Below, piece after piece: positions 6,521 to 12,119 of a stretch of 12,119 nucleotides of DNA. Position numbers and translations under genes: made by a program. Numbering within the stretch: the stretch's first letter is position 1; the number at the start of each line of letters is the position of its first letter. This DNA is from an uncultured Kiritimatiellota bacterium. Lineage in GTDB: Bacteria; Verrucomicrobiota; Kiritimatiellia; RFP12; UBA1067. The notes below the pieces were generated by a model. That model had not been told where the DNA came from, ran no database searches, and saw only the letters and a list, made by a program, of their open reading frames with translations. The stretch spans positions 1 to 12,119 of the forward strand of contig CAKTZA010000087.1 in NCBI GenBank assembly GCA_934635045.1. Direction: 5' to 3'.

Positions 6521-6549
6521 TTGATAACGGCAAAATAATGTGGTAAACT
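6521..6549 (+). promoter_or_regulatory. hipB: Promoter of the hipBA-like locus, overlapping an operator half-site
   Basis: TTGATA (6521-6526) is a good -35. After exactly 17 bp comes TAAACT (6544-6549), a -10 with TGG in front (TGGTAAACT). The -10 ends nine bases before the ATG at 6559, so the mRNA should be leaderless. The third TAACGGCAA copy (6525-6533) overlaps the -35 and spacer, so a bound repressor would block RNA polymerase. This is the only promoter here with both boxes clearly present. Confidence 0.7.
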
Positions 6550-6558
6550 ACTCACTTG

Positions 6559-6900
6559 ATGAATGGGAACGAGTTGAGATTGATTGAGCCGAGGGACGTC
6601 TTGTCCGAGATGGCCGACTATGTGCGGCGGCTACGGCAGCGAGACGGGTTGACGCAGGGTGAACTGGCCCGCAAGGCTGGTGTCCCGGCCACGACCATCT
6701 CCCGCTTGGAGCGCACGGGACTCGCCTCGACGATGGCCTTGTTCAGGATCCTGTTCGCGTTAGACCAAATTGATGCGTGGGAGGCCTACCTCAAGGAACG
6801 GCTGCGGCTGGCGGCATTTCCGAAGTCTCTCTTGACATCGGTCGAGCGCCCGCGAGAAATTCTCCGTGTACGCCACCGAAAGGAATGCCCATGCGTCTGA
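6559..6900 (+). CDS. hipB: HipB-like XRE-family helix-turn-helix antitoxin/repressor
   Basis: The 113-residue protein carries a Cro/C1-type DNA-binding domain at about 20-75; the helix-turn-helix LTQGELARKAGVPATTISRL covers about 31-50. Its position directly upstream of, and overlapping by 10 bp, a hipA-type gene identifies it as the HipB-like partner, which in known systems binds the kinase, masks its toxicity and represses the operon. Compared with short HipB proteins it has an extended C-terminus (about 76-113, ending HRKECPCV). The start is ATG 6559; the in-frame TTG at 6556 is possible but less likely given the leaderless geometry. Operator repeats sit upstream. Because the kinase is broken, this repressor may now control only itself, or other sites in the genome. 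Confidence 0.8.
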   Translation: MNGNELRLIEPRDVLSEMADYVRRLRQRDGLTQGELARKAGVPATTISRLERTGLASTMALFRILFALDQIDAWEAYLKERLRLAAFPKSLLTSVERPREILRVRHRKECPCV

Positions 6901-7512
6901 ACGTCAGCCTGAGATTTTCGCCCGAAGCATCGCTGTGCGTCGGTACGTTGTCTGACTGGGGGCGGGACACGGCTTTTGAGTTTGCGCCCGAATTCATCGG
7001 CAGGGGCCTGTCCCCCGCGCCGTTTCGTCTGCCCGTCAAGGCTGGCGTGTCCGTCTATGATCGCCAAGGCGGACTGGAGACGTTTGGCCTGTTTGAGGAC
7101 TCTCTGCCGGATGGGTGGGGACGGCGGCTGGTTGACGTGCGATTCCGAAAGCGGCTGGGCCGTCTCCCGACGGTGCTGGAACGTTTGGCCTGTGTCGGTT
7201 CGGGTGGGCGCGGCGCGCTTGTCTATGAGCCGACGGACGAGGAGACGGTCGAGGATCGTTCGCTTGACCTGTCGGCTCTTGCAAACGCGGCGATGGATTT
7301 TGATGCCGGGCGGGCTGCCGTTCTACGACTTCACCCGTTCGGAAGGGCCCAATGGCTGGCAGACGCTTTCGGTTGCCGGTGAAGGGGCCAATCCGGGACG
7401 TGCCGACTTGCTGCGGCTGGCGGATCAGGTCGCGCTGGACGGTTCGGTTGCGCGCGAAATCGTCGATCAGGTAGAGGCGGCCGTCGCAGATGCACACAAT
7501 CTGCTCTCATAG
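6891..7512 (+). pseudogene. hipA: hipA-type kinase toxin gene with internal deletion and frame break
   Basis: From the ATG at 6891 (Shine-Dalgarno AAAGGA six bases upstream) the first about 140 residues read as a HipA N-terminal domain: FGLFEDSLPDGWGRRLVD, then LERLACVGSGGRGALVYEP. Near 7308-7318 the match stops; that frame ends at 7382 with unrelated sequence. The HipA C-terminus resumes in the next frame (FYDFTRSEGPNGWQ, TLSVAGEGANPGRADLL) and ends at 7512. Everything between is absent: the GGARPK-type loop, the ATP-binding core and the catalytic HNRDDHLKN block. The remains would encode about 205 residues against roughly 400-440 for HipA, so some 200-odd codons are missing. The product cannot be a Ser/Thr kinase. 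Either the locus decayed in the cell or the assembly collapsed. Confidence 0.8.
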
Positions 7513-7550
7513 GCGGTGATGCCGCGTACGCCTGCGCCGCGACCTGTGCG

Positions 7551-8171
7551 CTACACGTCCGGCAGGAGCTGCTTTCTGAGCGCGATGGCGACGGCTTCCG
7601 TGCGGTTGGCGGCGCCGATCTTGGCGAGCAGGACCTTGATGTGCTTCTCGACGCTGTCCTTGCGGATGCCGAGGCGCAGGGCGATGTCCCTGTTGGTGAG
7701 GCCGCGCACAATGTCGCCGAGAATGTCTCGCTGGCGCGGCGACAGCTCGTCGACGGGCGGGTCGAGCGCGAGCTGCTTCTGGATGTCCGGCGAGATGATG
7801 CGCGCGCCGGCGGCGATCCGGCGCAGGGCCGGCAGGATGTCGGCATCGTCCGTCGTCTTCATGATGGCCCCGGCGGCGCCGTTCTCGAGGGCGTGGGCGA
7901 TTCCGTCCGAGGCGATGAAGGACGTCAGGATGACGACCTTGGCGGAGGGCAGCCTTTCGCGCAGGACGGCCGTCGCCTCGGCGCCGTCCATCTTCGGCAT
8001 GGAGAGGTCCATGACGATGAGGTCGGGGCGCGTCTCGAGCGCCAGCCGGACCGCGTCGACGCCGTTCTTGGCCTGTCCGACGCACGCCATGTCGGATTGC
8101 GTCGCGATGAGCGACGCGAGGCCGTAGCGGACGATGGCGTGGTCGTCGGCGATCAGAATCTTCGTTTTCAT
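7551..8171 (-). CDS. NarL/FixJ-family response regulator
   Basis: The 206-residue protein has a receiver domain at about 3-118: acidic pair D9-D10, phospho-acceptor D55 in VMDLSMPKMDG, T83 and K105 in AIMKTTDD. A LuxR-type helix-turn-helix follows at about 140-200 (LSPRQRDILGDIVRGLTNRD, then VEKHIKVLLAKIGAANRTEA). It should bind DNA as a dimer after phosphorylation by the kinase encoded just upstream. The start codon overlaps the kinase stop (ATGA), and AGGAAG (minus strand, 8182-8177) is five bases ahead, so the two are translationally coupled. The gene ends 38 bp from the convergent hipA remnant, with no convincing terminator between. The oxidoreductase gene divergent from the kinase is an obvious candidate target, by position only. 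Confidence 0.92.
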   Translation of the reverse strand: MKTKILIADDHAIVRYGLASLIATQSDMACVGQAKNGVDAVRLALETRPDLIVMDLSMPKMDGAEATAVLRERLPSAKVVILTSFIASDGIAHALENGAAGAIMKTTDDADILPALRRIAAGARIISPDIQKQLALDPPVDELSPRQRDILGDIVRGLTNRDIALRLGIRKDSVEKHIKVLLAKIGAANRTEAVAIALRKQLLPDV

Positions 8172-10315
8172 GGTGTCTTCCTGAATTCCGTCTCGGCGGT
8201 CATGGACATCGAGGCCGTTACCTTGGTTCCGTGGACGCCGTCGCTTTCGATCCGCAGGTCGCCCCCGTAGCCCTCGATGCGCTCCTGCACGCCCAGCAGC
8301 CCGAAGTGGCCCTCCTCGAATCCCGGACGGTGCTGCGGATCGAAGCCGCAGCCATTGTCCGAGACGGAGAAGACCAGCCGTCCGCGTTCGACGCAGCCCG
8401 CGATCCTGACGGCGGAGGCCCGTCCGTGGCGGACGGCGTTCGTGGCGAGTTCGCGGAGGATGTGCAGGAGCGCGCGCGTGAAGCTGTCCGTGAAGCGGCT
8501 TCGGGCGACGTCGAAGCGGACGGTCAGGCGCGCGCCGCCGAGATGCGGCGCCAGCGTCGCGCGGATGGCCTCGTTCAGGTCGGCGCATTCGAACGCGTCG
8601 CTGCGCAGGTCCCACAGGCAGTTGCGCAGCTCGTCGCGGCAGGAGCCGAGCGCGTGCGCGGCGATGTCGAGGTTCCTCTCGGCGCGCGGCGGGAGCGGTT
8701 CGCCGCCGTTTCGCACGGTCTGGAGCTGAAGGGCGACGCCCGTCAGGTTCTGGGAGATCGCGTCGTGAAGCTCGATGGCGAGGCGTGTGCGCTCCTCGAC
8801 CTTGCACTGGGTCGTCACGCGTGTGCGGATTTCCGATTCGAGCAGACGGCTTCGCCGCCGGACGATCCGACGAAGCGTGAAGATCAGAACGAGGCTGGCG
8901 AGAAGCACGGCCAGGATGGTGGCCAGCAAGACGGCAAGCCGATGCGGCGTCCAGTAGGGCGGGCGCGCGATCAGCACGGCGTCGGTCGGCGACCGCAAGA
9001 CGACCGAGAAGCCGTGGACGCGCGGGAAGGCGGCGTTCGGCCGCCAGTCGTCGATATCCATGACGCAGGTGCCGGTCACGACGATGCGGCTTCCGACGGG
9101 GATGTCCGCCCGGACATCCGGCGCCGGGCCGGGGTCGATCGGCACGAGATAGCCGTCCGCTGCGAGGATCATGCGAGGGTCGAGCCCATTGCCGCGCGCG
9201 CTGTGCACGGTGCCCGTGAGGCGGACGGCGCGCCCGTGGAACGAGACCTTGGCCATTGGGTGCCCTGCAGCGTCTTCCAGCAGCTGCCGCGCTGTGACGT
9301 TCGTGGCGGCGGGTTCCGGCAGGGACAGGGGTGCGACGGGTCGCCAGAGGCTGCTGGCGAGGCCGAGGGTGAACAGGTTGGACTCCGGAAAGCCGGCGAC
9401 CTCGACCGACGCGCCGACGCGCGGCGGCGCATCGTCGGCGAACTGCGTGCGGATGACGAGGCCGTCAGGGTGCCGCAGCAGGGCCCAGCCGCTGCGCCCG
9501 ACGGCGAGGACGCGTCCGCAGGCGCGGTAGCGCGCGTCGAGGGGGATGTCGTCGGGCAGGGTGTGCGCGAGCGCGCTGACGTCGGGCAGGGACGAGAGGT
9601 CCGTCGTCGGCGGGCGGATGATCCGGATGCCGTCGGGAAGGAGCGAGACGAACCGCTCGATGCGGCGTTCGGGCGGCCTCCGCAGGCTGTGCGGATTGCG
9701 GCGGCAGATGCCCGTCACGGAGACGGTGGCGCCGAGGAGGGCCGAATCCGGGCTGGACGGGGCGGCGCGCCGGGCGACATAGGCGACGGCGCGGCCCGCC
9801 GCCGTCAGGAGCAGGAACTGGAAGTTCGGGTCGATGTCGTCGGGGAAGACGTTGCGCACGACGCCCGTCAGGCGGATCAGGCGGTTGTCGAAGCGCCCGC
9901 TCCTGAGTTCGGCGGACGAGATCTCCGTCGGCTCCGGCGCCGGGCCGCGCCTGACGCCGGAGACGGAGAGGATGTCGAGGATGGGTTCGCCGTACGGGTT
10001 CGGGCTGAGGCGGCCGAGGATGCGCAGGACGTCGCCGCGCCGGATCTCCGGCAGGGGGCGGCGACCGGCGAGGGGCTCGAAGGCGAGGCCGACCGTGCCG
10101 TCGGTGACGGTGAGCCCGGCTCCCGTGCCGTCGTCGGCCTCCAGGGCGGCGACCGTGGCCACGAGGTCGATCCGGGCGTATGCGACGGGGGCGCGGGCGT
10201 ACTGCGCGACAAGCGCGCAATTGGTCAGGACGGTCTCCGCGCGCAACGTTCCGCCGGCAATCGGAAGGATCGCCAAGCAGATCAGGCAGGTCGAAGCATG
10301 TCGTCGAAAACGCAT
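8168..10315 (-). CDS. Membrane sensor histidine kinase (HisKA_3) with beta-rich periplasmic sensor
   Basis: The 715-residue protein begins with a signal sequence (about 1-26, ending GGTLRAE). A periplasmic region to about 455 contains several repeats of a pattern such as RIDLVATVAALEADDG, IRLTGVVRNVFPDDID and VRLTGTVHSARG, each followed by a strand pair and a GxxVxVTG-type edge. These resemble tandem OB-fold-like modules seen in kinases of Verrucomicrobiota-type bacteria (from memory). One membrane helix lies at about 460-481. The dimerisation box is ERTRLAIELHDAISQNL with H517 (codon 8767-8765). The ATPase domain has RELATNAVRHG (N box), SDNGCGFDP (G1) and GLLGVQERIEGYGG (G2). It phosphorylates the regulator encoded at 7551. 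The start at 10315 is set by the -10 seven bases upstream; the ligand is unknown. Confidence 0.9.
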   Translation of the reverse strand: MRFRRHASTCLICLAILPIAGGTLRAETVLTNCALVAQYARAPVAYARIDLVATVAALEADDGTGAGLTVTDGTVGLAFEPLAGRRPLPEIRRGDVLRILGRLSPNPYGEPILDILSVSGVRRGPAPEPTEISSAELRSGRFDNRLIRLTGVVRNVFPDDIDPNFQFLLLTAAGRAVAYVARRAAPSSPDSALLGATVSVTGICRRNPHSLRRPPERRIERFVSLLPDGIRIIRPPTTDLSSLPDVSALAHTLPDDIPLDARYRACGRVLAVGRSGWALLRHPDGLVIRTQFADDAPPRVGASVEVAGFPESNLFTLGLASSLWRPVAPLSLPEPAATNVTARQLLEDAAGHPMAKVSFHGRAVRLTGTVHSARGNGLDPRMILAADGYLVPIDPGPAPDVRADIPVGSRIVVTGTCVMDIDDWRPNAAFPRVHGFSVVLRSPTDAVLIARPPYWTPHRLAVLLATILAVLLASLVLIFTLRRIVRRRSRLLESEIRTRVTTQCKVEERTRLAIELHDAISQNLTGVALQLQTVRNGGEPLPPRAERNLDIAAHALGSCRDELRNCLWDLRSDAFECADLNEAIRATLAPHLGGARLTVRFDVARSRFTDSFTRALLHILRELATNAVRHGRASAVRIAGCVERGRLVFSVSDNGCGFDPQHRPGFEEGHFGLLGVQERIEGYGGDLRIESDGVHGTKVTASMSMTAETEFRKTP

Positions 10316-10322
10316 CACGGGT

Positions 10323-10331
10323 ATTGTACCA
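10323..10331 (-). promoter_or_regulatory. Extended -10 promoter of the kinase/regulator operon (leaderless)
   Basis: On the minus strand TGGTACAAT (10331-10323) is an extended -10 that ends seven bases before the ATG at 10315, placing the transcript start at the start codon. No Shine-Dalgarno sequence exists in the gap. The region to the divergent promoter at 10392 is only 60 bp and contains a small inverted repeat, CCCTG-CAAA-CAGGG (10356-10369), a possible regulator site. Confidence 0.6.
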
Positions 10332-10391
10332 TAATCCCCGCCTCTTTGTGGTACCCCCTGCAAACAGGGCGTGGACGCACGACGCGAGTTG

Positions 10392-10400
10392 TGCTACAAT
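10392..10400 (+). promoter_or_regulatory. Extended -10 promoter of the mini-ORF/oxidoreductase unit
   Basis: TGCTACAAT is a TG-extended -10 (TACAAT, 10395-10400). Nine bases downstream is the ATG at 10410, the same spacing as at 271 and 6559. The oxidoreductase start at 10448 lies 47 bases further than the -10, preceded by the purine run GGGGAAGGGGGGAAA that acts as its Shine-Dalgarno sequence. Confidence 0.55.
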
Positions 10401-10409
10401 TTCCCCGCA

Positions 10410-10454
10410 ATGAAGAAAAGTCATCCGCAACTGGGGAAGGGGGGAAAATGGTGA
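10410..10454 (+). CDS. Possible 14-aa leaderless leader peptide upstream of the oxidoreductase
   Basis: An ATG nine bases after the -10 opens a frame MKKSHPQLGKGGKW that ends at TGA 10452-10454, overlapping the oxidoreductase ATG (10448) by seven bases. The geometry equals that of the leaderless first genes in this window, and the overlap would couple its translation to the oxidoreductase. It is short, Lys/Gly-rich, and has no run of one amino acid that would suggest classical attenuation. It could also be chance. Confidence 0.35.
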   Translation: MKKSHPQLGKGGKW

Positions 10455-11899
10455 GGGGTTCGCTCTGCAATCGTCGCGAATTCTTGGCGGCGGCCGGTCT
10501 TGGAACGGTCGGCGCGCCATTCGCGCAGCCGCCCTCTGAAGCGCCTACGTCCGCCGCGACGGTCGGCTCGTTCGACGTCTGCGTGGTCGGCGGCTCGTGC
10601 ACGGGCGTCTTCGCGGCCCTGCGGGCGGCGGAGGCCGGCTGCTCGGTCGCCCTCGTCGAGAACAACGCGATCTTCGGCGGCACGGCGACGTCCGGCCTCG
10701 TGCCGATCTGGCATGCGTTGCACGCGACCGACCGGAAGACGCCGGTTGTCGGCGGCTACACCAAGGCGGTCGTCGACCGGCTCGTGTCGCGCGGCGAGGC
10801 CAGGTTCACCCCGCCACGTCCTGAAAAGGACATCCATTCGTCCTACACCGTCCTCAACGTCGCGGCGCTGACCCTTGAACTCGACCGCCTTGTGCGGGCG
10901 CAGCCGCGCATACGCCCGTTCCTGTCGACGCGGCTCGTCGCCGCCGACCTCGATGCGCCCGGTCGCGTCTCGAGGGCCATCGTCGAAGACAAGTCCGGGC
11001 GGCGCGCGATCTCGGCGCGCTTCTTCATCGACGCGACAGGCGATGCGGATCTCCTGGATCGCGCCGGCTTCCCGACGTGGAAGCAGCCGAGGAGCGCGCT
11101 TCAGGCGCACACGACCTGCGCCATCCTCTCGGGGCTCGACCGCGTGCGGAAGGCCTATCAGGACTTCGACGACTTCAAGACGGTGATGCATCCGAAGAGC
11201 GGCGCGGGGCTGGACCACGTGTTTCACTGGACGGCTCCCATCGTCGGGTCGCCGGGGCTCGTCTTCCTCGCGGCGACGCGCGTGCCGTCGTGCGATCCGA
11301 CGGACGCGGACGACCTCACGCGCGGCAACCTCGAGTCTCGCGCCCAGTTCGCCCGCATCCTTGACACGGCCAACCGGCTTTATCCCATGAAGGACGGGAC
11401 GAAGGCGTTCGGACTTGTCGCGGTCGCGCCGGAGCTGGGGATTCGCGAGTCGCGTCATGCGAAGTGCCTCTATTCGGAGACGGACGAGGACGTCCTGTCG
11501 GGCCGGCGTTTCGACGACGTGGTCGCGCGGGGGGTCTATCACATCGACATTCACGAGGGGCGCGGCATCACGTTCAGGGGGCTGGACGGGCGCGAGGACA
11601 GGATGACGGCCGGCCCGTCCGGAGATGTCGTCTGGACGCACGGGCGTTGGCGAGAGGCGACGGGGGAAGACCCCCTCTGGTACGAAGTCCCCTATCGCGC
11701 GCTCGTTCCCGTCGGCTCGCAGAACGTGCTGTGCGCCGGGCGGATGCTGGACTGCACGCGCGGCGCCTACGGCGCGTTGCGCGTCATGGTCAACTGCAAC
11801 CAGATGGGAGAGGCCGTCGGCCTCGCGGCCGCGAAGGCCCTGCGCGCAGGGCTGACGGCCGACCGCGCCTACGCCGGCTGCCCCGGCGGCGCATTGTGA
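10448..11899 (+). CDS. Tat-exported FAD-dependent oxidoreductase (FAD_oxidored family)
   Basis: The 483-residue protein starts with a twin-arginine signal (CNRREFLAAAGLGTVGAPFA; R9-R10), so it is probably exported folded with its flavin. FDVCVVGGSCTGVFAALRAA (42-61) is the Rossmann dinucleotide-binding loop, with S50-C51 in place of the usual Gly/Ala, and E71 ends the second strand. FGGTATSGLVP follows, as in the FAD_oxidored (PF12831-type) group. The C-terminal FAD-contact block is NVLCAGRMLDCTRGAYGALR and VMVNCNQMGEAVGLAAAKA. The substrate is unknown; relatives often occur beside carbohydrate genes. The frame is open far upstream, across the antisense of the kinase, but the Tat signal, promoter and purine-rich ribosome site fix the start at 10448. 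It ends soon after the FAD block (YAGCPGGAL), slightly short for the family. Confidence 0.85.
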   Translation: MVRGSLCNRREFLAAAGLGTVGAPFAQPPSEAPTSAATVGSFDVCVVGGSCTGVFAALRAAEAGCSVALVENNAIFGGTATSGLVPIWHALHATDRKTPVVGGYTKAVVDRLVSRGEARFTPPRPEKDIHSSYTVLNVAALTLELDRLVRAQPRIRPFLSTRLVAADLDAPGRVSRAIVEDKSGRRAISARFFIDATGDADLLDRAGFPTWKQPRSALQAHTTCAILSGLDRVRKAYQDFDDFKTVMHPKSGAGLDHVFHWTAPIVGSPGLVFLAATRVPSCDPTDADDLTRGNLESRAQFARILDTANRLYPMKDGTKAFGLVAVAPELGIRESRHAKCLYSETDEDVLSGRRFDDVVARGVYHIDIHEGRGITFRGLDGREDRMTAGPSGDVVWTHGRWREATGEDPLWYEVPYRALVPVGSQNVLCAGRMLDCTRGAYGALRVMVNCNQMGEAVGLAAAKALRAGLTADRAYAGCPGGAL

Positions 11900-11965
11900 G
11901 GGTGACGTCAACGGACGCAAACGTCAATCGGCAACGCACGGCGCCTGAGGCTCGCGGACACGTAG
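11900..11965. other. Short intergenic stretch after the oxidoreductase
   Basis: This stretch holds a direct repeat ACGTCAA (11905-11911 and 11921-11927) and no clear terminator, promoter or RNA structure. It is far too short to hold the ribozyme domains I-III that normally precede an intron-encoded reverse transcriptase. Confidence 0.3.
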
Positions 11966-12119
11966 GGATGCGCATCAGGCACAAGGCAACGAGGGAAAGG
12001 AAGAAGAACATGGTGCGCCAAGCGAAGCTCGGCAGAACTAACAGCCGAGCCGAAGTTCCGCTTCTACACGCTCTTCGGGCGTGTGGTGGACGAGGAGACG
12101 ATCCGCTGTGCGTGGGAGC
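11966..12119 (+). pseudogene. N-terminal fragment resembling a group II intron reverse transcriptase, partial and without a start
   Basis: The frame open from 11966 to the right edge reads, from 12041, TAEPKFRFYTLFGRVVDEET and then IRCAWE. This matches the conserved lead-in of group II intron (LtrA-like) reverse transcriptases, where EPKxRFYxLYxxV precedes the catalytic domain. The frame has no ATG, GTG or TTG before this block. The only ATG (12010) is in the adjacent frame and gives MVRQAKLGRTNS before diverging, so a one-base shift between about 12022 and 12050 would be needed. The intron RNA that should precede such a gene is missing, since the oxidoreductase ends at 11899. A 5'-truncated or frameshifted intron remnant is the simplest reading. 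The catalytic YADD and maturase regions lie beyond the window. Confidence 0.5.
12027..12050. repeat. 7-bp perfect inverted repeat within the reverse transcriptase-like fragment
   Basis: GCTCGGC (12027-12033) and GCCGAGC (12044-12050) are perfect arms around a 10-base loop, AGAACTAACA. The hairpin lies exactly in the interval where the ATG-started frame and the conserved reverse transcriptase frame must switch. It may be intron-derived structure or chance. Confidence 0.4.

Noticed and set aside
7513..7550. Bidirectional terminator between the hipA remnant and the response regulator
   Set aside because: Only short imperfect GC-rich inverted segments are present and no T-runs, so a terminator cannot be supported.
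8231..10447. Plus-strand open frame of more than 2 kb upstream of, and in frame with, the FAD oxidoreductase
   Set aside because: It is the antisense of a well-supported histidine kinase gene; its translation is Arg/Ala/Gly/Asp-rich low-quality sequence without domains, and the Tat signal and promoter place the real start at 10448.
11837..11852. Perfect 16-bp palindrome GCCCTGCGCGCAGGGC, and a similar hairpin at 908-926
   Set aside because: Both lie inside coding sequence and encode AL-R-(R)-AGL with preferred GC-rich codons; chance from codon bias is the simplest explanation.

Overview
The window is GC-rich DNA from a Gram-negative bacterium. Diderm cell plan is shown by a TolQ/ExbB-TolR/ExbD-TolA/TonB-like operon, a Tat-type signal and a secreted sialate O-acetylesterase. 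The esterase type, the large sensor kinase with tandem beta-rich sensor repeats, and the many near-leaderless gene starts behind an extended -10 (TGnTATAAT) suggest the PVC group (Verrucomicrobiota/Kiritimatiellota, perhaps gut or rumen). This placement is an inference from gene style; no rRNA or marker gene is present.

Layout. 1-147 (-): start of a small protein that runs off the left edge, under a palindromic promoter. 271-1710 (+): a nucleotidyltransferase-fold protein overlapping a 64-aa unknown protein, then a YczE/YitT-type membrane protein. 1786-4176 (+): secreted sialate O-acetylesterase followed without a gap by a TrmH/SpoU rRNA/tRNA methyltransferase. 4386-6441 (+): three-gene proton-channel energy-transduction operon. 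6442-7512 (+): a hipBA-type toxin-antitoxin locus whose antitoxin and operators look intact, while the HipA kinase gene has lost its catalytic centre. 7551-10315 (-): a two-component system (NarL-type regulator and HisKA_3 sensor kinase) with an ATGA overlap. 10448-11899 (+), divergent from the kinase: a Tat-exported FAD-dependent oxidoreductase preceded by a 14-codon leaderless ORF. 11966-12119 (+): N-terminal fragment resembling a group II intron reverse transcriptase, with no usable start and running off the right edge.

The clearest unusual pattern is the way genes begin. First genes of transcription units have a -10 hexamer ending 7-10 nt before the start codon and no Shine-Dalgarno sequence, so their mRNAs should be leaderless. 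Downstream genes of the same units carry good Shine-Dalgarno sequences. No complete new defence or metabolic system is evident. The best leads are the decayed hipBA locus with its three-site operator, the nucleotidyltransferase/small-protein pair, the leaderless mini-ORF in front of the oxidoreductase, and the kinase/oxidoreductase divergent pair. No tRNA, rRNA, CRISPR array or complete insertion sequence was seen.
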